A stretch of DNA of 64,000 nucleotides from Fredricksoniimonas sp964643325 (GTDB lineage Bacteria > Omnitrophota > Gorgyraeia > Zapsychrales > Fredricksoniimonadaceae): assembly GCA_964643325.1 (NCBI GenBank), contig CAZXSE010000004.1, forward strand, positions 1 through 64,000, given 5' to 3'. Positions 15,624 through 22,370 of the stretch are shown here, in pieces (the first letter of the stretch is position 1; each line of letters begins with the position of its first letter). The notes under the pieces were generated by a model. It did no database searches and had not been told where the DNA came from. It saw nothing but the letters and a program-made list of their open reading frames with translations. The position numbers were made by a program, and so were the translations under genes.

Positions 15624-16175
15624 ATGCAATAAATGGTAAACAGCGCCTTTGGGGAAGAGCTCGCTGCGGAACAGCGCGATGCGTTCGACTTTTTGCGAGA
15701 GCCCGGCGGGGGCGTGCGTGTTCTTGAGCAGCTCCATCAGCTGACGGGAATGCGCCGCGGTGTGCGCGCGACCGAGGGTGATGTGAGGCGAGAAGCCGCG
15801 GTCCTCGTTATGAAGCTCCAGCGTTTTTAATTCTTCATCGATCCTGGCCGTGATCTCGGCGAGCAGATTCGCCCGTTTGGTGACCCCGGCCCAGAGGATC
15901 TTTGGGTTGGTGATATCAGGGAAGGCGCCGAGCGCGCCGATGTCCATGTGAAAGGGCGTGAACGCCGCGGCGGTCACGGCCATGGCGGCCTCGATGTCAT
16001 CAAGGACCTCGGGCTGGATGTCGCCGAGGAACTTGAGGGTCAGGTGCATGTCTTTGGGTTCATTCCATTTGATGTCAGCTTCGGCGGCCTTGAGGCGTTC
16101 CTGGACGCGTGCGAGTTCCCGCTTGACGCGTTCGTCGAGGTCGATGGCAATGAAAGCTCGGATGGGTGGTCGCAT
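15594..16175 (-). CDS. thpR: RNA 2',3'-cyclic phosphodiesterase (2'-5' RNA ligase family)
   Basis: A 193-residue protein of the 2H phosphoesterase superfamily. The two catalytic HxT motifs are HLTL (KDMHLTLKFLGDI, about residues 43-46) and HITL (SPHITLGRAH, about 130-133), in the spacing expected for ThpR. These enzymes open 2',3'-cyclic phosphates on RNA and can join tRNA halves in vitro; their cellular role is unclear. It is convergent with the large secreted protein gene and overlaps it by 30 bases. No ribosome site precedes the ATG; instead the base of a long inverted repeat ends 11 bases upstream, which may control its translation. Confidence 0.92.
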   Translation of the reverse strand: MRPPIRAFIAIDLDERVKRELARVQERLKAAEADIKWNEPKDMHLTLKFLGDIQPEVLDDIEAAMAVTAAAFTPFHMDIGALGAFPDITNPKILWAGVTKRANLLAEITARIDEELKTLELHNEDRGFSPHITLGRAHTAAHSRQLMELLKNTHAPAGLSQKVERIALFRSELFPKGAVYHLLHSVKLGGADA

Positions 16176-16186
16176 AGATTGATGTT

Positions 16187-16307
16187 ATATCGCCGAGCAG
16201 TTCAAGGCATATTGCAGGTGCGCATTAGAGACCGGCTTACAATAATATTGGAAAAAGACGGTCTCTGCGCGCACCGAAGATATGCCTTGAACTGCCAAAG
16301 GCGATAT
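16187..16307. repeat. 121-base imperfect inverted repeat (fold-back element) between pncC and thpR
   Basis: The left arm (16187-16234) and right arm (16259-16307) pair over 39 bases in four blocks: ATATCGCC, GCAGTTCAAGGCATAT, GGTGCGC and AGAGACCG, separated by small internal loops (2/4, 4/4 and 3/2 bases). The terminal loop is 24 bases. It fills the whole space between the pncC stop codon and thpR, both on the minus strand, so it would be transcribed as a long hairpin. It could be a MITE-like insertion or a structured RNA. Confidence 0.9.
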
Positions 16308-16778
16308 TTATTTTTTGTGTAACGCAACAAACATTGATAAGGCTTTGTTTGCCGCTTGCTTCTTTATACGGGACCGCGATCCTTTGAATATGAACTTTCT
16401 GGTAATGGTCTTTTGGGATGAAGCCACAGAGATGAATACCAGCCCGACCGGTTTGCCGGGGGTCGCGCCTGTGGGCCCCGCGATGCCGGTTGTTGCAATG
16501 GCAAAGCTCGTCTTAAGTCGTTTCCGCGCGCCTTGGGCCATGGCTTTTGCCACAGGCGCGCTGACAGCCCCGTGTTTTTTCAGGAGCGCGGAGGGAACAC
16601 CCAGCAGCGCGGTCTTGATCCCGTTGGCATAGGCCACGATGCATCCTGTGAACCACGCCGATGAGCCGGGGATATTGGTCAGGGTATGGGCGATGAGCCC
16701 GCCGGTGCAGGACTCGGCTGTTGCCAGGGTCTTTTGCGAGGACAGAAGGTGTTTGGCGATCACCGCGGCTTTGGTCAT
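16308..16778 (-). CDS. pncC: Nicotinamide-nucleotide amidohydrolase PncC (CinA C-terminal domain)
   Basis: A 156-residue stand-alone CinA C-terminal domain. Family motifs are ATAESCTGGLIAHTLTNIPGSS, with the catalytic serine, and AIATTGIAGPTGATPGKPVGLVF. It hydrolyses nicotinamide mononucleotide to nicotinate mononucleotide and ammonia, a pyridine nucleotide salvage step. The N-terminal molybdopterin-like domain of full CinA is absent. The ATG at 16778 was chosen over one 22 codons upstream because a perfect TATAAT lies at 16790-16785 on this strand, which would start the mRNA at or next to this ATG (leaderless). The stop codon touches the inverted repeat. Confidence 0.92.
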   Translation of the reverse strand: MTKAAVIAKHLLSSQKTLATAESCTGGLIAHTLTNIPGSSAWFTGCIVAYANGIKTALLGVPSALLKKHGAVSAPVAKAMAQGARKRLKTSFAIATTGIAGPTGATPGKPVGLVFISVASSQKTITRKFIFKGSRSRIKKQAANKALSMFVALHKK

Positions 16779-16784
16779 GGTCCT

Positions 16785-16812
16785 ATTATAGACGGGATAA
16801 ACACCTTGACAA
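16785..16812 (-). promoter_or_regulatory. pncC promoter, sharing its -35 with the ribBA promoter
   Basis: On the minus strand TTGTCA (16812-16807), a 16-base spacer and TATAAT (16790-16785). The expected start of transcription is at about 16778, the A of the pncC ATG, so the transcript would have no leader. Confidence 0.75.
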
Positions 16813-16833
16813 GGGGGTATCCTATAGAATAAT
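16806..16833 (+). promoter_or_regulatory. ribBA promoter, divergent from pncC
   Basis: TTGACA (16806-16811), a 16-base spacer and AATAAT (16828-16833). Transcription would begin near 16840. There is room for only about 36 bases of leader, so no FMN riboswitch can be present. Confidence 0.75.
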
Positions 16834-16875
16834 ATGACCTTCAATTCAAAAAAACACCAATGGAAAAGGATGTCT

Positions 16876-18075
16876 ATGTTCTACCCGATCCCCGAGATCA
16901 TTGAGGAATTACGCCAGGGCCGTATGGTCATTGTCATGGATGACGAAGGCCGTGAGAATGAGGGTGATGTGCTGGTGGCCGCCGAGTTTGTGACCGCGGA
17001 TATCATCAATTTCATGGCTACGAACGCGCGCGGGCTTGTTTGCGTGCCCATGGAGGCCGCCCGCCTGGATTCGCTTGGCCTTTTTCCGATGAAAGACTCG
17101 ACGAGCGACCTGCATCAGCCGTGCAATACCGGCTGGGCGATCTCGGTGGACGCGGCCCAGGGTGTTACGACGGGAATTTCCGCGGCGGACCGCGCTTATA
17201 CGGTCAAGGTCCTCATTGATCCCAAGGCGACCCCCAAGGACCTGGTCACGCCCGGGCATCTTTTTCCGCTGCGCGCCAAAAAGGGCGGCGTGCTGGTGCG
17301 CGCGGGGCATACCGAAGCGTCGGTGGACTTGACCTCCATGGCGGGCCTTTATCCTGCGGGCGTCATTTGCGAGATCATGAATGAAGACGGGACCATGGCG
17401 CGCACGAACGACCTTCTGGAATTCTCGAAGAAGCACAAGATCAAGATCTGCACCATCGACAGCCTGATCGAATACCGGCGCAAGAATGAAAAGTTCATTC
17501 AGCGGCAGGTCGAAGCGGCCCTGCCTACCAAATACGGCGATTTCAAGATGATCGTTTATTCGTCGAAGCTCGATGATTTCCAGCATGTCGCGCTCGTTAA
17601 GGGCAAGGTGGATGCGGCGAGCCCCGCTTTGGTGCGCGTGCAGTCCGAATGCCTGACGGGTGATGTGTTCGGATCATTGCGCTGTGATTGCAACAGCCAG
17701 ATGGAAGAGGCCATGAAGCGCATTGGCCAGGAAGGCTCGGGCGTCCTGCTTTACATGCGCCAGGAAGGCCGCGGTATCGGGCTGGTCAACAAGCTCAAGG
17801 CTTACGAGCTTCAGGACAAGGGCATGGATACCGTCGAGGCTAATGAAGCGCTGGGTTTTGCCGCGGACCTTAGGGATTACGGCATCGGCGCGCAGATCCT
17901 GGTCGATATTGGCATCAAGCAGATCCGCCTGTTGACGAACAACCCGCGCAAGATCGTTGGGCTCGAAGGTTACGGCCTGAGCGTTGTCGAGCGTGTGCCA
18001 TTGAAGATCCCTCATAATGAAACGAACAAGAAGTACCTGCAGGCCAAACGCGAAAAGATGGGGCATTGGCTGTAA
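16876..18075 (+). CDS. ribBA: Bifunctional 3,4-dihydroxy-2-butanone-4-phosphate synthase / GTP cyclohydrolase II
   Basis: A 399-residue fusion supplying both precursors of riboflavin. Residues about 1-205 are RibB: DDEGRENEGD holds the acidic metal ligands and RAGHTEASVDL the substrate site. Residues about 206-399 are RibA: zinc ligands in SECLTGDVFGSLRCDCN and the catalytic MRQEGRGIGL motif are intact. I chose the ATG at 16876, five bases after AAGGA, over upstream in-frame ATGs at 16834 and 16870. It begins a riboflavin operon with ribH two bases downstream and ribD and ribE further on. Confidence 0.96.
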   Translation: MFYPIPEIIEELRQGRMVIVMDDEGRENEGDVLVAAEFVTADIINFMATNARGLVCVPMEAARLDSLGLFPMKDSTSDLHQPCNTGWAISVDAAQGVTTGISAADRAYTVKVLIDPKATPKDLVTPGHLFPLRAKKGGVLVRAGHTEASVDLTSMAGLYPAGVICEIMNEDGTMARTNDLLEFSKKHKIKICTIDSLIEYRRKNEKFIQRQVEAALPTKYGDFKMIVYSSKLDDFQHVALVKGKVDAASPALVRVQSECLTGDVFGSLRCDCNSQMEEAMKRIGQEGSGVLLYMRQEGRGIGLVNKLKAYELQDKGMDTVEANEALGFAADLRDYGIGAQILVDIGIKQIRLLTNNPRKIVGLEGYGLSVVERVPLKIPHNETNKKYLQAKREKMGHWL

Positions 18076-18076
18076 T

Positions 18077-18532
18077 ATGGCAAGGTTGGCGCGTTCAATA
18101 TCCGCGGGAAAGCCCGCTTTTGCTGTTGTCGTCGGGCAATTTAACGAGGCGATCACCGAGAAACTTTTGCAGGCCTGCCTGGACGAGTTCGCGCGCGCGC
18201 GTGTCTGCGTTCAGGTTGTGCGTGTGCCCGGCGCCTTTGAATTGCCCGTGACAGCGTTGAAGCTTGCCCAAAAAAAACATATCCGGGCTGTTGTTTGCCT
18301 TGGGGCCGTGATCAAGGGCGAAACGTTCCATTACGAGCTTGTGGCGCGTGAATCGGCGCGCGGCATCATGCAAGTTTCTTTAGCGACGGGTAAGCCTGTT
18401 ATTTTTGAAGTGCTGGCCGCGGACACGGTGGCATTGTGCCAGGCCCGCGCCAGGGTTGGCGACCGGGATAATAAAGGCGCGTCAGCGGCGCGTGCCGCCA
18501 TGGCGATGGCCGCGGCCCTCAAGGCGCTCTAG
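18077..18532 (+). CDS. ribH: 6,7-dimethyl-8-ribityllumazine synthase
   Basis: A 151-residue lumazine synthase, normal length. It condenses the RibB product with the pyrimidine from RibD. The family marks VPGAFELPVTALKLA and CLGAVIKGETFHYE are intact, including the histidine of FHYE. The ATG at 18077 lies just after the ribBA stop, so coupling is likely. Such proteins assemble into pentamers or 60-subunit shells. Confidence 0.95.
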   Translation: MARLARSISAGKPAFAVVVGQFNEAITEKLLQACLDEFARARVCVQVVRVPGAFELPVTALKLAQKKHIRAVVCLGAVIKGETFHYELVARESARGIMQVSLATGKPVIFEVLAADTVALCQARARVGDRDNKGASAARAAMAMAAALKAL

Positions 18533-18541
18533 AGGCTCTTT

Positions 18542-18970
18542 ATGCGAAAAAGAAGTGTTGCCCGTGAATGCGCGCTCAAGGTGCTTTACCAGATCGAGAT
18601 GACGTCGCGCACGCCGCAGCAGTCGCTCGATGCGTTCTGGGAGCAGGAGAACGAGCACCCCGAGGACGTGCGTGATTTCGCCGCGAAGCTTGTTGACGGG
18701 ATCTACGCGCATCTTTCTGATATTGATGAAAAGCTCGGCGAGTATGCCACCAACTGGCAGCTTAACCGCATGGCGGTGATCGATCGTAATGTCCTGCGCA
18801 TGGGGCTTTATGAACTGAAATTCGCGAATGACATCCCTCCCAAGGTCGCCATCAATGAAGCGGTGGACCTTGCCAAGAAATACGGCGACCTGGATTCCAG
18901 CAAGTTCGTCAACGGCATCCTCGACAAAGTCCACAAGAAAGAGATCGTGCCGCCCGGAACCGGGTCATGA
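18542..18970 (+). CDS. nusB: Transcription antitermination factor NusB
   Basis: A 142-residue all-helical NusB. RECALKVLYQIEM near the start and the closing PPKVAINEAVDLAKKYGDLDSSKFVNGILDKV are the standard family signatures. NusB with NusE (S10) binds boxA RNA and supports antitermination on rRNA operons. The ribH-nusB pairing is very common in bacteria. The next gene overlaps its stop by four bases. Confidence 0.95.
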   Translation: MRKRSVARECALKVLYQIEMTSRTPQQSLDAFWEQENEHPEDVRDFAAKLVDGIYAHLSDIDEKLGEYATNWQLNRMAVIDRNVLRMGLYELKFANDIPPKVAINEAVDLAKKYGDLDSSKFVNGILDKVHKKEIVPPGTGS

Positions 18971-19800
18971 ACGAACGGCGCGCTGACCTTCATCTTCACA
19001 CACATTTTTCTGACGGCACGCTCTCTCCGCAGGAAGTCGTCGCTGAGGCGGTTGGCTGCGGCCTTGCGTGCATCAGCATCACGGACCATGATACCGTTGA
19101 CGGCATCGCGGGCGCGCGCGCCGCGGCCGGGCCGCTGGGGCTCGAGGTGATCGCGGGCGTTGAATTATCGTCCGAGCATCAGGGCAAGGATATCCATATA
19201 TTAGGTTATTGTTTCGATCCCGACGGAAGTCCTCTGGTGCGGCAGCTGCGCGCCATGCAGGACGAGCGCTTGGCGCGCATGACCAGGATGATCGCCAAAT
19301 TGCAGGCCCTTGGCATCCGCGACATCACTCTTGATGATGTGGCGGCCATGACGCGTTCTGATTCCGTCGGCCGCCTGCATCTGGCCAAACTTCTGGTCAG
19401 CCGCGGGCATGTTCGTTCCATTGATGCCGCTTTTGAGAAATATCTGGGTGAGGGCGCGGCCGCGTATTTCCCGAAGTTCAAGCAGAGCCCTTTTGAGGCG
19501 ATCCAATTGATCCGTGATTCCGGCGGCGTTGCGGTGATGGCGCATCCGGTCATCACGCAGAAGGACGAACTGATCCCGGCGCTGGCCGAGGCGGGCCTGG
19601 GCGGTATTGAGGCGCATTATCCCAACTGTTCGATGGAAACGGTCAATGGCTATCTGGCGGCCGCTGAAAAATATGATCTGGTCGTGACCGGAGGGTCGGA
19701 TGCACACGGCGCGGCCAAGTCGAGCACTTATATCGGGAAAGCTTATGTGCCGTATGTCTGGGTCGAACGGCTGAAAGAGCGCGCCCGGAGGGGCCAATGA
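18967..19800 (+). CDS. PHP-domain phosphoesterase (RNase AM/TrpH-like)
   Basis: A 277-residue PHP protein. The metal-binding motifs are DLHLHTHFSDG at residues 7-17, ITDHDTVDG, the GVELSSE block, AVMAHPV and GGSDAHG. These match the YciV/TrpH group, which includes 3',5'-nucleoside bisphosphate phosphatases and 5'-3' exonucleases that trim RNA. Substrate cannot be read from the sequence. It overlaps nusB and ribD by four bases each, so it belongs to the riboflavin transcript although no link to riboflavin is known. Confidence 0.88.
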   Translation: MNERRADLHLHTHFSDGTLSPQEVVAEAVGCGLACISITDHDTVDGIAGARAAAGPLGLEVIAGVELSSEHQGKDIHILGYCFDPDGSPLVRQLRAMQDERLARMTRMIAKLQALGIRDITLDDVAAMTRSDSVGRLHLAKLLVSRGHVRSIDAAFEKYLGEGAAAYFPKFKQSPFEAIQLIRDSGGVAVMAHPVITQKDELIPALAEAGLGGIEAHYPNCSMETVNGYLAAAEKYDLVVTGGSDAHGAAKSSTYIGKAYVPYVWVERLKERARRGQ

Positions 19801-20873
19801 TCACCGATGTGAAGCACATGAACAGGGCTCTTGCGTTGGCTTGCAGGGCGGCGGGCAGGACATCGCCGAACCCCATGGTGGGCTGTGTGATCGTCAGGCG
19901 CGGCCGCGTGATCGCCGAGGGATGGCACAAATTCTGCGGGGGCGATCATGCCGAGGTGGACGCGCTGAAGAAGGCGGGAGCGCGGGCCAAAGGCGCTGAT
20001 ATGTATGTGACGCTTGAGCCGTGCGCGCATACGGGAAGGACGCCGCCGTGCGTGGATGCTGTTATCGCGGCGGGGATCCGGCGGATCATCATTGCCATGA
20101 AGGACCCTGATCCCAGGACCTGCGGCCGTTCCATCAAGAAATTAAGATCCCATGGCATTGAAGTTGTGACGGGTGTGGGTGAGGAACAGGCGCGGGAGAT
20201 CAATGCCGCGTTCATTAAATATATGACCAGCGGCCTGCCGTATGTGGTGGCGAAGTCGGCGCAAAGCATGGACGGCAAGGTGGGGACGCGCTCCGGCAGG
20301 ATACGGTGGATCACTGCCCCCGCGACGCGCATGGCCGGCCGGGCGCGCCGCAGCGGGTTCGACGCGATCGTCGTCGGTGTTAATACGGTCCTGGCTGATG
20401 ATCCGGCGCTTGACGCGCCTGGCAAGAGGATCGTGAAAGTTATTGTGGATACAACATTGAGGATACCGCTGAAGGCGCGGATCTTTGCCGGAACAGTGCC
20501 GGGGCAGGTGATCGCGGCAACAACATCCCGGGCAAAAGCAGACAAGGTGGCGGCGCTCTGGAAATTGGGGACCAATGTCATGGTCTGTCCCCGCGGCGCA
20601 GGCGGCGTTGACCTTCAGGCGCTCTTTAAAGCGCTTGCAAAAAACGGGCTTATCCGTATCTTAATAGAGGGCGGGCCGACGCTGATCAATGCCGCCCTGA
20701 AAGCGAAGATCGTTGACCGCTTGCATCTTTATATCGCGCCGAAGATCCTCGGGCACGTGAGGGGCGCGGTGGCCGGTGTGGATGCGGGGGCGATGTTGCG
20801 GCAGGGCGCGCTGGAAGTTGTGTCCGTTGAGAAGACAGGCAGTGATATCTTCATGGAATGTGATGTGCGTTGA
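19797..20873 (+). CDS. ribD: Bifunctional pyrimidine deaminase/reductase RibD
   Basis: A 358-residue enzyme carrying out the second and third steps of the pyrimidine branch. Residues about 1-145 are the zinc deaminase: HAEVDAL and EPCAHTGRTPPC supply the ligands and catalytic glutamate. Residues about 146-358 are the NADPH-dependent reductase (AKSAQSMDGKVGT, then RSGFDAIVVGVNTVLADDP and RILIEGGPTLINAAL). It sits between the PHP gene and ribE in the riboflavin operon with a four-base overlap upstream. Confidence 0.95.
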   Translation: MITDVKHMNRALALACRAAGRTSPNPMVGCVIVRRGRVIAEGWHKFCGGDHAEVDALKKAGARAKGADMYVTLEPCAHTGRTPPCVDAVIAAGIRRIIIAMKDPDPRTCGRSIKKLRSHGIEVVTGVGEEQAREINAAFIKYMTSGLPYVVAKSAQSMDGKVGTRSGRIRWITAPATRMAGRARRSGFDAIVVGVNTVLADDPALDAPGKRIVKVIVDTTLRIPLKARIFAGTVPGQVIAATTSRAKADKVAALWKLGTNVMVCPRGAGGVDLQALFKALAKNGLIRILIEGGPTLINAALKAKIVDRLHLYIAPKILGHVRGAVAGVDAGAMLRQGALEVVSVEKTGSDIFMECDVR

Positions 20874-20887
20874 ACCACAGGAGCTGT

Positions 20888-21472
20888 ATGTTCACAGGCA
20901 TCGTTGAAGCGACGGCAAAAGTCAAAGCTCTTCAAAAGCGCAAGAATCTTTTTACGCTCGTTATTGAGAAGCCCAAAGGTTTTCGTGATATCACCATCGG
21001 CGACAGCATCGCCAATGACGGCGTATGCCTGACCGTGACGTCGATGAAGGGCGGCGCGCTTTCTTTTGACCTGATGAAAGAAACGCTGGAGGCGACGACC
21101 CTTAAAGATCTTCAGCCCGGGCAGAAGCTCAATCTCGAGCGCGCCATGAAAGCCGACGCGCGCATGGGCGGGCATTTTGTGACGGGCCATGTGGATGCCG
21201 TGGCACGGATCGTCAAGGTCGTGACGCTGGCAAATTATGTGGAATACCGTATCGCCGTCCCGAAGGCCATCCGGAAATTCATCGCGGCCAAAGGGTCGGT
21301 CGCCATCGACGGGATCAGCCTGACCGTGGGAAAAGTTACGCGGGAGTGGTTCGCGGTCTATTTCATCCCGCATACGCTTGAGGTGACGACCATCGGCCTG
21401 AAGAAGGCGGGTGATCGGGTGAACATCGAGGCCGATCTGTTGGCCCGTTATATTCTTAACGCGAAAGGATAA
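20888..21472 (+). CDS. ribE: Riboflavin synthase alpha chain
   Basis: A 194-residue enzyme that dismutates two molecules of 6,7-dimethyl-8-ribityllumazine to riboflavin. It shows the hallmark MFTGIVE N-terminus and the twofold lumazine-binding repeat (NDGVCLTVTS in the first, IDGISLTVGKV in the second). GGHFVTGHVD connects them. The MFTGIVE start at 20888 is preferred to an in-frame start at 20870, which would overlap ribD by four bases. The gene is also called ribC in some species. Confidence 0.95.
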   Translation: MFTGIVEATAKVKALQKRKNLFTLVIEKPKGFRDITIGDSIANDGVCLTVTSMKGGALSFDLMKETLEATTLKDLQPGQKLNLERAMKADARMGGHFVTGHVDAVARIVKVVTLANYVEYRIAVPKAIRKFIAAKGSVAIDGISLTVGKVTREWFAVYFIPHTLEVTTIGLKKAGDRVNIEADLLARYILNAKG

Positions 21473-21475
21473 TGT

Positions 21476-21910
21476 ATGGAACTGAACATCCAGGATATCC
21501 AGAAAATAATCCCGCACCGGTTCCCGTTCCTGATGATCGACCGGGTGATCGAGCTTGTGCCCAACGAGAAGCTTGTGGCGATCAAGAACGTGTCGGTGAA
21601 CGAGGCGCAGTTCCAGGGGCATTTTCCCGACGAGAAGGTCATGCCGGGAGTGCTCATGGTCGAGGCCATGGCGCAGGCGGGGTGCATCTATTTCTATTAT
21701 TCCAAGAACCTGCAGGGCAAAAGCCTGATCTATTACCTGGCAAAGGTCGAGGCGAAGTTCCATAAGGTCGTGGTGCCGGGGGATCAGCTGCGCATCGAGG
21801 TCAGGACCGTGAAACTTCTGGCCAAGGTCGGATTCCTGGCTTGCAAATGTTTTGTTGGGGATGAATTGGCGGTTGAGGCCGAGATCGGCTTTGGGGTTAA
21901 AGAAGTTTGA
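21476..21910 (+). CDS. fabZ: 3-hydroxyacyl-[acyl-carrier-protein] dehydratase FabZ
   Basis: A 144-residue hotdog-fold dehydratase of fatty acid synthesis. The catalytic histidine is in QGHFPDEKVMPGVLMVEAMA and the N-terminal IQKIIPHRFPFLMIDRV is typical. It removes water from beta-hydroxyacyl-ACP. It starts four bases after ribE and is the last protein gene before the tRNA; the promoter of the tRNA overlaps its stop codon. Confidence 0.95.
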   Translation: MELNIQDIQKIIPHRFPFLMIDRVIELVPNEKLVAIKNVSVNEAQFQGHFPDEKVMPGVLMVEAMAQAGCIYFYYSKNLQGKSLIYYLAKVEAKFHKVVVPGDQLRIEVRTVKLLAKVGFLACKCFVGDELAVEAEIGFGVKEV

Positions 21911-21935
21911 CGCACGGCACCTTCGATGTTAGAAT
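21907..21935 (+). promoter_or_regulatory. Promoter of tRNA-Pro
   Basis: TTGACG (21907-21912), a 17-base spacer and TAGAAT (21930-21935). Transcription would begin at about 21942, seven bases before the mature tRNA. Confidence 0.85.
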
Positions 21936-21948
21936 GTGCAAACTTTTT

Positions 21949-22025
21949 CGGGGGGTAGCGCAGTTGGCTAGCGCGCAACGTTCGGGACGTTGAGGCCGGG
22001 GGTTCAAACCCCCCCCTCCCGACCA
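21949..22025 (+). tRNA. tRNA-Pro, anticodon CGG
   Basis: A full 77-base cloverleaf. The acceptor stem pairs CGGGGGG (21949-21955) with CCTCCCG (22015-22021) with one G-T wobble. The D stem is GCGC/GCGC. The anticodon stem is CAACG (21976-21980) with CGTTG (21988-21992), and the loop TTCGGGA places CGG at 21983-21985. The T stem is a five-base G run paired with five C. Discriminator A and an encoded CCA (22023-22025) complete it. A short T run follows. Confidence 0.97.
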
Positions 22026-22064
22026 TTTTTATCCTGTTCCCAGCGTCTGCAATGCTAAAGATCT

Positions 22065-22358
22065 ATGACAGACCGCACGGCAGATCCCAATCACAAAATA
22101 TCTTATCATGCGACATTCACCGGACGCGTTCAGGGCGTAGGATTTCGTTTTACGGCCCGACGGTTCGCGGTGGATCTCGGCCTGAAAGGCTGGGTCAGGA
22201 ACCTGGCGGATGGGGATGTTGAACTTTATGTCGAGGGTGACGCGCCCGTCTGCAAGGAGTTGATCAGGCGGCTTGAAGAGCATTTTATGGTCCATGACCT
22301 GCGCCTGGGTGAGGGGGAGCCGTCGAGCGGGTTGACAGGGTTTGAAATAAGGTATTAA
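22065..22358 (+). CDS. acyP: Acylphosphatase
   Basis: A 97-residue acylphosphatase. The phosphate-binding loop GRVQGVGFRFTARRFA contains the catalytic arginine, and GWVRNLADGDVELYVEG contains the catalytic asparagine. It hydrolyses carboxyl-phosphate bonds; the physiological substrate in bacteria is usually not known. The first 11 residues are extra compared with typical members. It lies 39 bases after the tRNA and 12 bases before ligA. Confidence 0.92.
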   Translation: MTDRTADPNHKISYHATFTGRVQGVGFRFTARRFAVDLGLKGWVRNLADGDVELYVEGDAPVCKELIRRLEEHFMVHDLRLGEGEPSSGLTGFEIRY

Positions 22359-22370
22359 ATACAAAGACCT

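Noticed and set aside
16187..16307. attC-like integron recombination site
   Set aside because: Size and imperfect palindrome fit, but the end boxes GTTRRRY and RYYYAAC are missing and no integrase or cassette array is present.
16259..16318. Rho-independent terminator reading rightwards (hairpin plus T run)
   Set aside because: The T-rich stretch at 16308-16318 is the end of the pncC coding sequence on the other strand, and no plus-strand gene needs terminating there except the far-off secreted protein gene.
16834..16876. FMN riboswitch before the riboflavin operon
   Set aside because: The promoter leaves only about 36 bases of leader, far too short for the conserved RFN fold.
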